NCBI GenBank assembly: GCA_963774745.1
Contig: CAVZGE010000006.1
Location: 1 to 64,000, forward strand
DNA length: 64,000 bases
Origin: Prado023 sp963774745
Lineage (GTDB): Bacteria > Actinomycetota > Actinomycetes > S36-B12 > CAIYMF01
Direction of reading: 5' to 3'
Shown here: positions 8,605 to 16,880 of the stretch, one piece after another
How positions within the stretch are numbered: position 1 is the stretch's first letter
Layout of the letters: every line of letters begins with the position of its first letter
Translations under genes and position numbers: made by a program
Notes under the pieces: generated by a model
Databases searched by the model: none
Told to the model about the DNA's origin: nothing
The model's input: only the letters and a program-made list of their open reading frames with translations

Positions 8605-10332
8605 ATGCGCGGCACGACCAGACTCGACGCTCTGGTGGCAACCGGCTTCACCGCGGCGGCGATCGGCGAGGCAGTGCTGCGGTTCCACGACACACCGGCG
8701 CGGCTGGCGCTCAACGTCGCCGGCGCCCTGGTGCTCATGGCCCTCGCTGTGCGCCGCACCCACCCGTTGCTCACGCTCAGCGCCATCGGCATGCAGGCCG
8801 TCGTGGTCGCGCTCATCACCCACGCGGCCTGGCCGGGGTCGCCGGTCGAAGCGACGGTCGGTGTCCTGGCGATGATGCTCGCGACCTATTCCGTGGGTGC
8901 CCATGCCAGTGGGCCGGCTGCCCTTGCCGTGGCACTGGTGGTTCCCCTCGTGGTCGTTCTTGCCACCGACCTGAGCACCCTCCACGGGTGGTCGTTGGTC
9001 AGTGGTGTGCTCTTCGTCACGGTGTTCGTCGGTGCGCTTCCCGTGTTGGTGGGGCGCCTGGTCCAGACACGGGCTCGGACCGTGGAGCGTCTGCGCAACC
9101 AGTGCGATGCGATCGTTCATGGGCAAGCAGCCCAACGCGAGACCGCGGTCGTGGCCGAGCGGGTTGCCGTGGCTGAGCGACTCGGGCCGGCGTTGGTCAC
9201 CGGCCTGCACCGCCTTGCCACTGACGCGGCCAAGGATGCACCGGCCGGCGAGATCGAGGACCGGGCCCGGCTCCTGCTGGCCCGCACTCGCCAGGAGGTT
9301 GGGGAGCTCACCGCCGAGGTTGACCCGGGGCCGGCGCCGGGCCCGGCATTCGCGCTCCCGCCGTCGACCTGGGACAACGCGGTCGCACCCACGTGGCTCG
9401 TGCTGGTTGCCCTCGGGTCAATGTGGGGGGTGACTGTCGCGATCGCGCAGTCCCTGGGGCCCCTGGGCGACAACCTGGTCGAGGCCGGGCTTGCGCTCGG
9501 TACGAGCCTCGTGGCGGGTTTGCTGCTCCGTTGGCCGACCACGGTCCTGGGACTGCTCGTCTGCGTTGCCGGCCACTGGCTGTCCACCGGCCTCGATGAC
9601 CTTGCCGGGACGACCGCGGCGATGGTGGCCGCATGGGCCGCTGGCCTGGTCCTTCGTGACCTCAGCTCGCTCGCCCTGCAACTGCGCGCCACCAACGACG
9701 AGCTGGCCGGACAGGTGCACTGGCGGGCCGAGCATGCCATCGTCGCGGAACGGCGGCGGATCGCCCGCGATCTGCACGATGAACTCGGACACACCCTCAC
9801 CGTCGTCGCCCTGCAGGCCTGCGCGGCCCGACGAATGGCCGACACGGATCCGGCGCGGGCCCGGGAGATCGTGCGCTCTTTGGCCCAGGTCGCCCACGAC
9901 GGGGTCCTGGCCCTGGGTCCCGACGGTGTCCTGGCCGCGGGTGAAGACCCGACGCCCGGACTCGGCGAGCTGCTCACCCGGACACGAGCGGCCGGCACCG
10001 ATGTGTCGGGCGAGGTGGCCGACGAGGCCTGTCTCTCCGAGGAGGGACGTGCAGTCGTCTACCGGCTCGTCCAGGAGTCGCTGACCAACGTGCTGCGGCA
10101 TGCCCCGGGCGCCCGGGCGAGCGTGGTGGTACGGCGTCGCGAAGTCCAGGTCGAGATCGCGGTCACCAACACCGCACCGACCGGGAACCCGGGGCCGGCC
10201 GGCTCGGGCCGAGGACTGACAGGGATCTGCGAGCGAGTCACCGCGTGCGCGGGTGAGGTCAGTTGGGGACCCGACGCGGACGGCGGGTTCACGGTACTCG
10301 CGCGGCTCCCGATGGCGATGGAGATGACGTGA
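8605..10332 (+). CDS. Membrane sensor histidine kinase (HisKA_3 type)
   Basis: This 575-residue sensor kinase has an N-terminal block of four to five membrane helices (LNVAGALVLMALAV; MQAVVVALITHAAWP; LAVALVVPLVVVLATDL; GVLFVTVFVGALPVLVG), a cytoplasmic coiled segment, a second membrane block (WLVLVALGSMWGVTVAIA; GTSLVAGLLL; MVAAWAAGLVL), then the phospho-acceptor box ERRRIARDLHDELGHTLT and an HATPase domain (LVQESLTNVLRHAPGA). The D-box reads VTNTAP instead of DDG, a variant seen in this kinase class. ATG 8605 is chosen over an in-frame ATG at 8560 because a -10 box lies just upstream. It is coupled to the following regulator by a GTGA overlap. Its duplicated layout resembles the kinase at 5249, so the two pairs look like paralogues. 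Confidence 0.9.
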   Translation: MRGTTRLDALVATGFTAAAIGEAVLRFHDTPARLALNVAGALVLMALAVRRTHPLLTLSAIGMQAVVVALITHAAWPGSPVEATVGVLAMMLATYSVGAHASGPAALAVALVVPLVVVLATDLSTLHGWSLVSGVLFVTVFVGALPVLVGRLVQTRARTVERLRNQCDAIVHGQAAQRETAVVAERVAVAERLGPALVTGLHRLATDAAKDAPAGEIEDRARLLLARTRQEVGELTAEVDPGPAPGPAFALPPSTWDNAVAPTWLVLVALGSMWGVTVAIAQSLGPLGDNLVEAGLALGTSLVAGLLLRWPTTVLGLLVCVAGHWLSTGLDDLAGTTAAMVAAWAAGLVLRDLSSLALQLRATNDELAGQVHWRAEHAIVAERRRIARDLHDELGHTLTVVALQACAARRMADTDPARAREIVRSLAQVAHDGVLALGPDGVLAAGEDPTPGLGELLTRTRAAGTDVSGEVADEACLSEEGRAVVYRLVQESLTNVLRHAPGARASVVVRRREVQVEIAVTNTAPTGNPGPAGSGRGLTGICERVTACAGEVSWGPDADGGFTVLARLPMAMEMT

Positions 10333-10970
10333 TCTCGATCGTGATCGCCGACGACCAGCCGCTGGTGCGCAGCGGGCTGCGGATGATCCTGGAAGGGGAG
10401 CCCGACTTCGAGGTCGTCGGGGAGGCTGCTGACGGGGCTGCCGCACTAGAACTCGTGACCGGCATCGTCCCCGACGTCGCCCTGCTCGATGTACAGATGC
10501 CCGGAACGGACGGGCTGGAGGCGATGGTCGCCATCGCCGCGTCCGGGGTGTCGACTCGGGTGCTCATGCTGACCACATTCGACCTCGACGAGTACGTCTA
10601 TCGGGCCATGCGGGAAGGCGCGGCTGGGTTCCTACTCAAGGACATGGCCGGGGAGGACATCGTGACGGCCGTCCGCCAAGCGGCCCGCGGCGCCGACGCG
10701 TTACTGGCACCCGCCCTGACGCGCCGCCTCCTCGACCGATTCACCTCGGTGCCTGCGGCAACGTCGACAGAGCACCTCGACCAACTCACGCCGCGGGAGA
10801 GCGAGGTCCTTCGCCTGGTCGGGCGGGGAATGTGGAATGCCGAGATCGCCACCGAGCTCTTCATCGGGGAGTCAACGGTCAAGACCCACGTCTCCCGCAT
10901 CCTGATGAAGCTCGGACTGCGGGACCGAGTGCAGGCGGCGATCGTCGCCCACGAGTTGGGGTTGGGCTGA
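10329..10970 (+). CDS. NarL/LuxR-family response regulator
   Basis: This 213-residue regulator starts at GTG 10329 inside the kinase stop (GTGA overlap). The receiver has IADDQPLVRSG, phospho-acceptor Asp in ALLDVQMPG, TTFDLDEYV and Lys in FLLKDMAG. The LuxR helix-turn-helix is LTPRESEVLRLVGRGMWNAE then STVKTHVSRILMKLGL. It is the cognate partner of the preceding kinase and closely resembles the regulator at 4605. Targets are unknown. Confidence 0.93.
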   Translation: MISIVIADDQPLVRSGLRMILEGEPDFEVVGEAADGAAALELVTGIVPDVALLDVQMPGTDGLEAMVAIAASGVSTRVLMLTTFDLDEYVYRAMREGAAGFLLKDMAGEDIVTAVRQAARGADALLAPALTRRLLDRFTSVPAATSTEHLDQLTPRESEVLRLVGRGMWNAEIATELFIGESTVKTHVSRILMKLGLRDRVQAAIVAHELGLG

Positions 10971-11404
10971 CCGACCGAGCGCTCGACACACTCGACTCGA
11001 CCGTTTCGGTCGCGGACCCCCGCACGTCAGGGGGCGCTTGCCGCTGCGGAGGCTGACCCACCAGCTCCAGGTAGTGATCATCATGACCGTCACCGGTCGT
11101 TCTAACCCGTGCCTGAACCGGTCAGGGCCATGCTCCTGGACGACGCGATCACCGCGTTCCCAACCAGACAAGTACCGAAGTTGCGGCCGGGCAGCCCGTC
11201 GGGTTCGCTAACGGAGGGTAATCGAGGGTGTGCCACTGCCTGTCGACGGCCACGCCGCACGCTGATGTTGTCGGAGTAGGGTGTCGCGGGCGAACAGGTC
11301 ACTCTCCGTGGTCTTGGCCAAGGACCACGGGGCAGGCGGCACGTCACTCACTCGCAACTTGGGCTGCGTAGGCCGCTCACCTCACCCCGATGGGGCGTGC
11401 GAAC
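10971..11404. other. Intergenic region, repeat debris only
   Basis: No gene is visible. A short CCCCC/GGGGG hairpin at 11017-11034 could end the preceding operon. Around 11262-11285 the sequence TTGTCGGAGTAGGGTGTCG resembles the junction of parts A and B of the interspersed repeat, so this is probably a highly decayed copy. Confidence 0.4.
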
Positions 11405-11716
11405 TCAGGCGATCTGCGTGGTGATCTCGTCGAACTCCGCAACGATGTGAATCTGGCCTCCGAGGGCGTGGATGTAGGTGCGCAGCGTGGTGAGTTCGGA
11501 GCGGTCGACGTCGCCGCGTTCGATTGCCGAAACTCGGCGTTGGGAGACGCCCATGGCGTCGGCAACCTGCTGCTGGGTCAGCCCTCGGGCCTTTCGAAGT
11601 TCGACCAGGCGGTATGCGGCGATCTCGTTCTCGAGAGAATTGCGGGCAGCTGTGCGCCGTTCCTCCGTGGTGGCGCGGCGTGCGCGGACGTCGGACCACG
11701 CGGTGCGTTCGGTCAT
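11405..11716 (-). CDS. higA: XRE-type antitoxin (HigA-like)
   Basis: This 103-residue DNA-binding antitoxin has an N-terminal basic/coiled part and a C-terminal Cro/C1 helix-turn-helix (RKARGLTQQQVADAMGVSQR, then IERGDV) followed by a short tail (YIHALGGQIHIVAEF). It starts at ATG 11716, overlapping the toxin stop codon in an ATGA. Toxin-before-antitoxin order is typical of HigBA systems; the antitoxin neutralises the toxin and represses the operon. Confidence 0.88.
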   Translation of the reverse strand: MTERTAWSDVRARRATTEERRTAARNSLENEIAAYRLVELRKARGLTQQQVADAMGVSQRRVSAIERGDVDRSELTTLRTYIHALGGQIHIVAEFDEITTQIA

Positions 11717-12084
11717 GATGTGCCTCCTTTCAAGTCGTTGAGCCAGTCGTCGAATCGTTGATCGGCCAGAGCGATGGCGGGTGGGTACCAAGTGCGCCAG
11801 TTGCCGCGCTTGTCCCCAGCGACCAGCAGGATTGCATTGCGTTCCGGGTCGAAGGCGAACAAGATCCGGCACGTCCCAACGCGCAGTTCCTTCATCTTCT
11901 GGTGCCGGCTGCCCGTGATCGTGTCGACCAACGGTCGGCCGAGTCCGGGACCGGCCTCGGCGAGCATGTCGATCGCTGCCTCGACGCGGTCGTAGGTGTC
12001 GTCGGGAAGGTCGAGTATCCAGGAGCTCACCTCGGGTTCGAGGATGATCTCCCAGCGTGGGCCCACGGCCCCACCATAGAACAC
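11713..12084 (-). CDS. higB: RelE/HigB-like toxin (Gp49 family)
   Basis: The protein is 123 residues from ATG 12084, or 117 from GTG 12066 (VGPRWEI), which may be the true start. It carries the Gp49/HigB pattern: ELRVGTCRILFAFDPERN, then LLVAGDKRGNWRTWYPPAI and a C-terminal QRFDDWLNDL. Family members are ribosome-dependent mRNA endonucleases inhibited by the downstream antitoxin. The promoter region upstream merges with a degenerate repeat copy. Confidence in the family is high; activity is untested. Confidence 0.88.
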   Translation of the reverse strand: MFYGGAVGPRWEIILEPEVSSWILDLPDDTYDRVEAAIDMLAEAGPGLGRPLVDTITGSRHQKMKELRVGTCRILFAFDPERNAILLVAGDKRGNWRTWYPPAIALADQRFDDWLNDLKGGTS

Positions 12085-12177
12085 TTGAGTTCTGCAGGCA
12101 AGGGGCGAGAATCTCGCCGAAGCGTGGTTTCCTGCGCCCTGGCCACACCGAGGACCAGCAACCTTCGGCGAGGCCTC

Positions 12178-12290
12178 CGTTCACCCAGTGTGACCGAGGC
12201 TGGACCAGCAGGCTCTGCAGGCCGATTTGGACGCCGAAGTGTCGGAGTGCGGTGTGAGTGATGACTCAGGGTGACTCTGACCGGCTTGAG
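12178..12290 (+). repeat. Interspersed repeat, copy 2 (degenerate)
   Basis: Only the middle of the family is recognisable: GTTCACCCAGTGTGACCGAG, then GGACGCCGAAGTGTCGGAGT and GACTCAGGGTGACTCTG. Flanking parts are too diverged to align by eye. It fills the gap between the toxin gene and the mdeB terminator; the rest of 12085-12465 holds no gene. Confidence 0.55.
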
Positions 12291-12361
12291 CCCCACCCTG
12301 GGGATGGTGGGGACTGTCGTCTTCCCTGCTGAGGCTGGTCCCCCTCGGAATCGACCGGGCA

Positions 12362-12390
12362 CCTGGAGGGCCCCCGGTTGGGGGTCCAGG
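12362..12390 (-). terminator. Hairpin downstream of mdeB
   Basis: CCTGGA and TCCAGG pair, and inside them CCCCC pairs with GGGGG. The hairpin lies about 75 nt past the mdeB stop. A second hairpin, CCCCACC/GGTGGGG, is at 12291-12312. There is no U-run, as usual for GC-rich actinobacteria. Confidence 0.5.
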
Positions 12391-12465
12391 GTCAGGGCGA
12401 GCGGATGGCGGTTGCGTCGGCCTGGTCTGCGGGGAGCCCGTTTGGGTTGTTCCCGTGCTGGTGGG

Positions 12466-14925
12466 TCAGCGCAGGCTGAGTGCGGCGAGGGCGGCGTTGA
12501 CGATGGATCCGGGGTCGAGGTCGTGGGCGGCGTAAAGCGCGGCCACGGATCCCGATTGTCCGAATCCGTCGACTCCGAGGGGAACTGCGGGGACCCCGAG
12601 CGCGGACCCGAGCCAGGCCATCGAGTGGCTGGCGGCGTCATGGACGCTGACGATGGGGGCGCGGTCGGGGAAGCAGGCGCGCAGGGCGCCGGGGATGCTG
12701 GGGGTGGTCGCTGTGCGCACGCCCTGGCGCAGGGTGCGTTGCCAGGCGCGGTAGAGCCGGTCGGCAGAGGTGATGTCGACCACGTGGGCGGCGACCCCTT
12801 CGCTGCGCAGCTCCGCGGCGGCGGTCAGCACCTCGGGCAGGACGGCGCCGGTGCCCACGACGTTGACCACGGGTGAGTCCGGTGGCAGGTCGGGGTTGGC
12901 CTGCCAGGCGTCGACCAGCCGGTAGCCGCCGGAGAGCACGGCGCGGCGCAGCACGGCATCGCCGATCCGGGCCCGGGCAGCGGCGAAGGGCGATTGGTCG
13001 ATGGGGCGGGTGGTCAGGCGCAGGTAGTAGGCCCCGGCCTCGGCCGGGTCCGCGGTCACTGGTGCGGTGTTCGCGGCGACTCGGCCCAGGGCGTCGCGCA
13101 GCAACCAGTTCAGGGCCCCTGCGTAGGCGGGCTCGATCAGGGTCACCCCGGGCAGTTCCAGGCCCACCGACGCGGTCAGGGTCGACTGGTGGGCACCGCC
13201 TTCGGGGGCCAGGGTCACCCCGGAGGGGGTGCCGGCCACGATGAACCGGGCCCCCATGTACGCGGCGTAGATGAACGCTTCCAGCCCGCGGAGCACGAAC
13301 GGGTCATACACGGTGCCGATCGGCAGCAGCCGTTGGCCGGACAGCTCCCCGGCCAGGCCGAGCTGGCCGAGCATGAGGAACAGGTTCATCTCGCTGATCC
13401 CCAGCTCGATGTGCTGCCCGGTGGGCCCCTCCTGCCAGCGCAGGACCGGGTCGGTGTGCCACTCCTGCTGTTGGACGGGGGTGTAGATGCCGGTGCGGTT
13501 GATGAACCCGGCCAGGCTGGTCGAGGTGGCCACGTCGGGTGCGGTGGTGACCAGCAGGGGTGCCACCTGGGGGTCGCGGGAGAGGTCCACCAGGATCCGG
13601 CCGAATGCCTCCTGGGTGGCGATCGGCCGATCACCGGTGCGGAAGCCACCGTCGGGGTCCACGGTCACGGCGACGTCCGGGGTGCCCGGTGGGCGGGTCA
13701 GGTGCTCGCGCCGCTCACCGGCCAGGATGCCCTGCGGGCTGTGTGGGTCGAACCGGTCCCACTCCCCGGCCGGGGACAGGTCGTGCTGGGCGCGGAGTGC
13801 GTCGATCTGTTCGGCGGTGAGCAGCATGCTGTGGTTGCGCGGGTTGCCGGCCAGCGGCAGGCCCCACCCCTTGATCGTGTAGGCGAACACGACGCTGGGT
13901 CGGTCGGTGACCGCGTCACATTCGGCGAACGCGGCGAGCAGGTCGGCCAGGTCGTGGCCGCCCAGGTCGCAGACCAGCTCGGCGAGTTCGGCGTCGGGCA
14001 GGTCCGACACGAGCGCCGCCACATCGTCGGGTGCCCCGTCCAGGAACCGGGTGCGCAGGTCTGGCGGTGCCATCCCGAGCATGGACTGGTAGTGCTCGTT
14101 GGGCATCGTGTCGATCCAGGTGCGCAGCGCCTGGCCGCCGGGGCGGTCGAAGAAGGCCCGCAGCCGGCGACCGTACTTGAGCTCCATGACGTGCCACCCG
14201 GCCGCTTCGAAATGGCTGCGCCACTGCCCGATGCGCACCCCGGGCACGACCCGGTCCAGGGATTGGCGGTTGAAGTCGACCACCCACATCACGTTGCCCA
14301 GGCCGGCGGTGGCCGGGTCGGCCAGGGCCTCCCAGATGTTGCCCTCGTCGAGCTCAGCGTCGCCGAGCAGGCTGATGAACCGTGCCGCGGTCCGGGGCCC
14401 GAAGTGGTCGTCGACGTACCGGCGGGTGGCCGCGGCGAACACGGTGGCCGCGGGCCCGAGTCCGACCGAGCCGGTGGAGAAGTCCACCCGGTCGGGGTCC
14501 TTCGTGCGACTGGGGTAGGCCTGCAGCCCACCGAACTCACGCAACCGGGTCAGGTAGGAGCGGTCGAGGTCACCGAGCAGGTAGTTCAGGGCGTGCAGCA
14601 CCGGTGACGCGTGCGGCTTGACCGCCACCCGGTCGGGGGCGTCCAGGTGGGCCATCCACAGGGCTGTCATTATGGAGACCAGCGACGCGCTGGAGGCCAT
14701 GTGCCCGCCGACCTTCACCCCATCGGCGGTGTCGCGTTCCCGGTTGGCGGCATCCACCATCCGCACGGCCAGCCACAGGACCCGACGCTGGACCGATTCG
14801 AGCAGGGCGATGTCGGGGACCGGGCGACCCGCTGAGGGCTGCGTCGCCGCAGCCTGGGACGCGGCCATGGGGGACCCCAAGGTGGCATCGATGTGCGGGG
14901 CCGCCACGAGCGGCGGGGCCGTCAC
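12466..14925 (-). CDS. mdeB: AceE-like 2-oxoacid dehydrogenase E1 (MdeB-type)
   Basis: This 819-residue protein is of the homodimeric E1/transketolase-like class. It has the N-terminal thiamine-diphosphate domain with GGHMASSASLVSIMTALWMA and LLGDAELDEGNIWEAL (the GDGE-type cofactor motif, here GDAE) followed by VVDFNRQSLDR; then the pyrimidine domain (QQQEWHTDPVLRWQEGPTGQ; ELGISEMNLFLMLGQLG) and a C-terminal domain with VVDITSADRLYRAW. It is slightly shorter than AceE. In Pseudomonas putida, MdeB is an AceE homologue encoded beside methionine gamma-lyase that decarboxylates the 2-oxobutyrate it releases; the same pairing here supports that role. The GTG start at 14925 overlaps the mdeA stop (GTGA); an internal ATG near 14868 is an alternative. 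Plain pyruvate as substrate cannot be excluded. Confidence 0.82.
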   Translation of the reverse strand: MTAPPLVAAPHIDATLGSPMAASQAAATQPSAGRPVPDIALLESVQRRVLWLAVRMVDAANRERDTADGVKVGGHMASSASLVSIMTALWMAHLDAPDRVAVKPHASPVLHALNYLLGDLDRSYLTRLREFGGLQAYPSRTKDPDRVDFSTGSVGLGPAATVFAAATRRYVDDHFGPRTAARFISLLGDAELDEGNIWEALADPATAGLGNVMWVVDFNRQSLDRVVPGVRIGQWRSHFEAAGWHVMELKYGRRLRAFFDRPGGQALRTWIDTMPNEHYQSMLGMAPPDLRTRFLDGAPDDVAALVSDLPDAELAELVCDLGGHDLADLLAAFAECDAVTDRPSVVFAYTIKGWGLPLAGNPRNHSMLLTAEQIDALRAQHDLSPAGEWDRFDPHSPQGILAGERREHLTRPPGTPDVAVTVDPDGGFRTGDRPIATQEAFGRILVDLSRDPQVAPLLVTTAPDVATSTSLAGFINRTGIYTPVQQQEWHTDPVLRWQEGPTGQHIELGISEMNLFLMLGQLGLAGELSGQRLLPIGTVYDPFVLRGLEAFIYAAYMGARFIVAGTPSGVTLAPEGGAHQSTLTASVGLELPGVTLIEPAYAGALNWLLRDALGRVAANTAPVTADPAEAGAYYLRLTTRPIDQSPFAAARARIGDAVLRRAVLSGGYRLVDAWQANPDLPPDSPVVNVVGTGAVLPEVLTAAAELRSEGVAAHVVDITSADRLYRAWQRTLRQGVRTATTPSIPGALRACFPDRAPIVSVHDAASHSMAWLGSALGVPAVPLGVDGFGQSGSVAALYAAHDLDPGSIVNAALAALSLR

Positions 14926-16094
14926 GCGGGCACCTCGGTCAGCGCCTTGTCCAGGTCGGCCGCCAGGTCGTCAACGGACTCCAGGCCGGCAGAGATCCGC
15001 AGCAGGCCCGCACTGGGCCGGGACTCAGGTGGGACCGGGCGGTGGGTCAGGGCCGCCGGGTGCTGGATGAGGGTGTCCACCCCGCCCAGCGACACCGCAT
15101 GGGTCATCAGCCGCACTGCGCTGGCCACGGCGCTGGCCGCCGCGAACCCGCCGTACAGCTCGAACGAGAGAATCGACCCGGGGCCGGCCATCTGGGTGCC
15201 GACCAGGCCCAGCGGGTCGAGGCCGGGCAGGCTCGGATGCAGGACACGCTCAATCGCGGGGTGCCCGACGAGGTGCTGGGCCAGCGCCGTTGCGGTCGCC
15301 TGCTGGGCCCGCACCCGCAGCGGCAGGGTCGGCAGCCCGCGGTGCAGCAGGTAGGCGGCCATCGGGTTCAGGATCCCCCCGGTCAGGGCGCGGACCTGCC
15401 GCAGGGCCACGATCCGGTTCTCGTCGGCGGCGACCAACCCACCCAGAGCATCGGAGTGCCCGCCGATGAACTTGGTCGCCGAGTGCAGCACATAGCTGGC
15501 GCCCAGGTCATGCGGGCGCTGCAGCACAGGGGTCGCGAAGGTGTTGTCGACCAGCACGGGCACACCACCGGCCGCCTCGACGACCGCACGGATGTCCACC
15601 AGCTCCAGGGTCGGGTTCGCAGGCGACTCGAGGATCACCAGACCGGTGTCCGGTCGGATCGCGGCGGCCACCTGATCGGGATGCACGAACGTCACCGAAG
15701 TGCCGACCATGCCGGTGCCGAGCAGGTGGTCGGACCCCCCGTACAGCGGGCGCACGGCCACCACATGGGGGGTGCCCCGGCGGACAGCGTCAATCAGGAC
15801 CGCGGTCAGGGCCGCCATCCCGGAGGCGAACGCGATCGCATCGGCGGTGGCCTCCAACTCGGCCACCGCCGATTCCAGCCGGGCCACGGTCGGGTTCCAC
15901 AGCCGCTGGTACACCGGCGACTCACCCGGTGCCAGCCGGCCACCCAGGGCCAGGTTCTCATACGAGTCCCCACCCTCCGTGATGCCCGGCAGCGGGTTGG
16001 TGCTCGACAGGTCGATCGGCAGGGCGTGCACCCCCAAACCGGTCAGGTCGTGACGCCCGGCGTGAACAGCGGTGGTGTCGATCGAGGCATCCAT
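14922..16094 (-). CDS. mdeA: Methionine gamma-lyase-type PLP enzyme
   Basis: This 390-residue Cys/Met-metabolism PLP enzyme has an N-terminal TTAVHAGRHD, the AFASGMAALTAVL phosphate-binding loop, an aromatic stack residue in VRPLYGGSDHL, VDNTFATPVLQRP with the cofactor Asp, and the PLP lysine in HSATKFIGGHSDALGG. The family includes methionine gamma-lyase, cystathionine gamma-lyase and gamma-synthase; sequence alone does not settle which. Coupling to an AceE-like E1 and divergence from an Lrp regulator match the P. putida mdeRAB arrangement, which favours methionine gamma-lyase (methionine to methanethiol, ammonia and 2-oxobutyrate). ATG 16094 is chosen because the homology begins MDASIDTTAVHAG; the longer reading starts inside the operator. 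Confidence 0.85.
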   Translation of the reverse strand: MDASIDTTAVHAGRHDLTGLGVHALPIDLSSTNPLPGITEGGDSYENLALGGRLAPGESPVYQRLWNPTVARLESAVAELEATADAIAFASGMAALTAVLIDAVRRGTPHVVAVRPLYGGSDHLLGTGMVGTSVTFVHPDQVAAAIRPDTGLVILESPANPTLELVDIRAVVEAAGGVPVLVDNTFATPVLQRPHDLGASYVLHSATKFIGGHSDALGGLVAADENRIVALRQVRALTGGILNPMAAYLLHRGLPTLPLRVRAQQATATALAQHLVGHPAIERVLHPSLPGLDPLGLVGTQMAGPGSILSFELYGGFAAASAVASAVRLMTHAVSLGGVDTLIQHPAALTHRPVPPESRPSAGLLRISAGLESVDDLAADLDKALTEVPA

Positions 16095-16104
16095 GGCAGG
16101 ATGA

Positions 16105-16225
16105 TTGATCAGTTCTTCGATCAGAATCAAGAGCACAGGGGCCGATTCATAGGATTGACCGGAACAGCCGAAGGATCTTCGACCACCGATGATGAGAGGG
16201 ATGGCATGCCGAACGATCTTCGACC
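16105..16225. promoter_or_regulatory. Probable Lrp-type operator between mdeA and mdeR
   Basis: The mdeA/mdeR gap is noticeably AT-richer than its surroundings. TCTTCGA recurs at 16114, 16176 and 16217 (62 and 41 bp apart, close to whole helical turns). An outer TTGAT/ATCAA pair brackets the first at 16105-16130. Phased sites are expected for an Lrp/AsnC octamer that wraps DNA. The last site lies inside the mdeR coding start. Confidence 0.5.
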
Positions 16226-16682
16226 CTTGGACCGCACCGACCTCGCCCTCCTCACCGCGCTGCTGCGCGACGCCCGGATGCCCAACGCGCGCCTGGCCGA
16301 GGAAGCCGGGGTCGCCCCGTCGACCGCGCTCGTGCGCCTGCGGGCGCTGCTGCGCTCAGGGGTCATCCGCGGGTTCCGCGCCGACGTCGACCCGGCCTCG
16401 GTCGGCCGACCCGTCCAGGCGCTGATCGCAGTGCGGCTGCGGGCCCATGACCGGGCGATCATCGAGTCATTCGCCCGCCGGCTGCCGACCCTCGCCGAAG
16501 TGATCCAGACTTTCCACGTCGCCGGATCCGACGACTACGTCCTGCACGTCGCCGTGCCAGACGCCGAACACCTACGCGACTTCGTCCTCGACCACCTCAC
16601 CACCCACCCGGCAGTCGCCCACACCGAGACCAACCTCGTCTTCACCCACACCGAGGGCCACCGCGGCCCACTGCCCACCTGA
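16206..16682 (+). CDS. mdeR: Lrp/AsnC-family regulator (MdeR-like)
   Basis: This 158-residue regulator has an N-terminal AsnC helix-turn-helix (LDRTDLALLTALLRDARMPN, then AGVAPSTALVRLRALLRSG) and a C-terminal RAM ligand-binding domain (VQALIAVRLRAHDR; VIQTFHVAGSDDYVLHVAVP). ATG 16206 is used, with GAGAGGG about 6 nt upstream. It is divergent from mdeAB, as mdeR is in P. putida, and probably senses methionine or a related amino acid to activate that operon while controlling itself. Family membership is certain; the symbol rests on context. Confidence 0.85.
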   Translation: MPNDLRPLDRTDLALLTALLRDARMPNARLAEEAGVAPSTALVRLRALLRSGVIRGFRADVDPASVGRPVQALIAVRLRAHDRAIIESFARRLPTLAEVIQTFHVAGSDDYVLHVAVPDAEHLRDFVLDHLTTHPAVAHTETNLVFTHTEGHRGPLPT

Positions 16683-16835
16683 CCGCGCACCGCGCGAAGG
16701 CGGCACCGCGCCTCAGCTGATCCCTCGAGCCGCACGGGAGGGGGCCGTCGGTTCAGAACCACGTGGCTCGGACCTTTGTGGGAACGTCGCACCCGCTCGT
16801 GGGGTTCCTCGCAGGGCGCGTCCCTGGGCAGCGAA

Positions 16836-16863
16836 GATGTCGTGTAATCGATGTCGCGACATC
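16836..16863. promoter_or_regulatory. Operator palindrome GATGTCGCGACATC with promoter
   Basis: A perfect 14-bp palindrome lies at 16850-16863, preceded by a third GATGTCG half-site at 16836-16842. A TGTAAT -10-like box sits between them at 16843-16848. The site is 17 bp before the lactonase-like gene and would block transcription; the MarR regulator encoded next is the natural candidate to bind it. Confidence 0.55.
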
Positions 16864-16880
16864 TATTTGGGAGGATGATC

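Noticed and set aside
8605..10332. Kinase considered degenerate because its D-box reads VTNTAP
   Set aside because: This variation is common in HisKA_3 kinases with an otherwise intact N-box and His box, unlike the pair at 41442/45182.
12994..14607. 537-codon frame antisense to mdeB
   Set aside because: No domain, and unnatural Gly/Arg/His-rich composition; shadow of the real gene.
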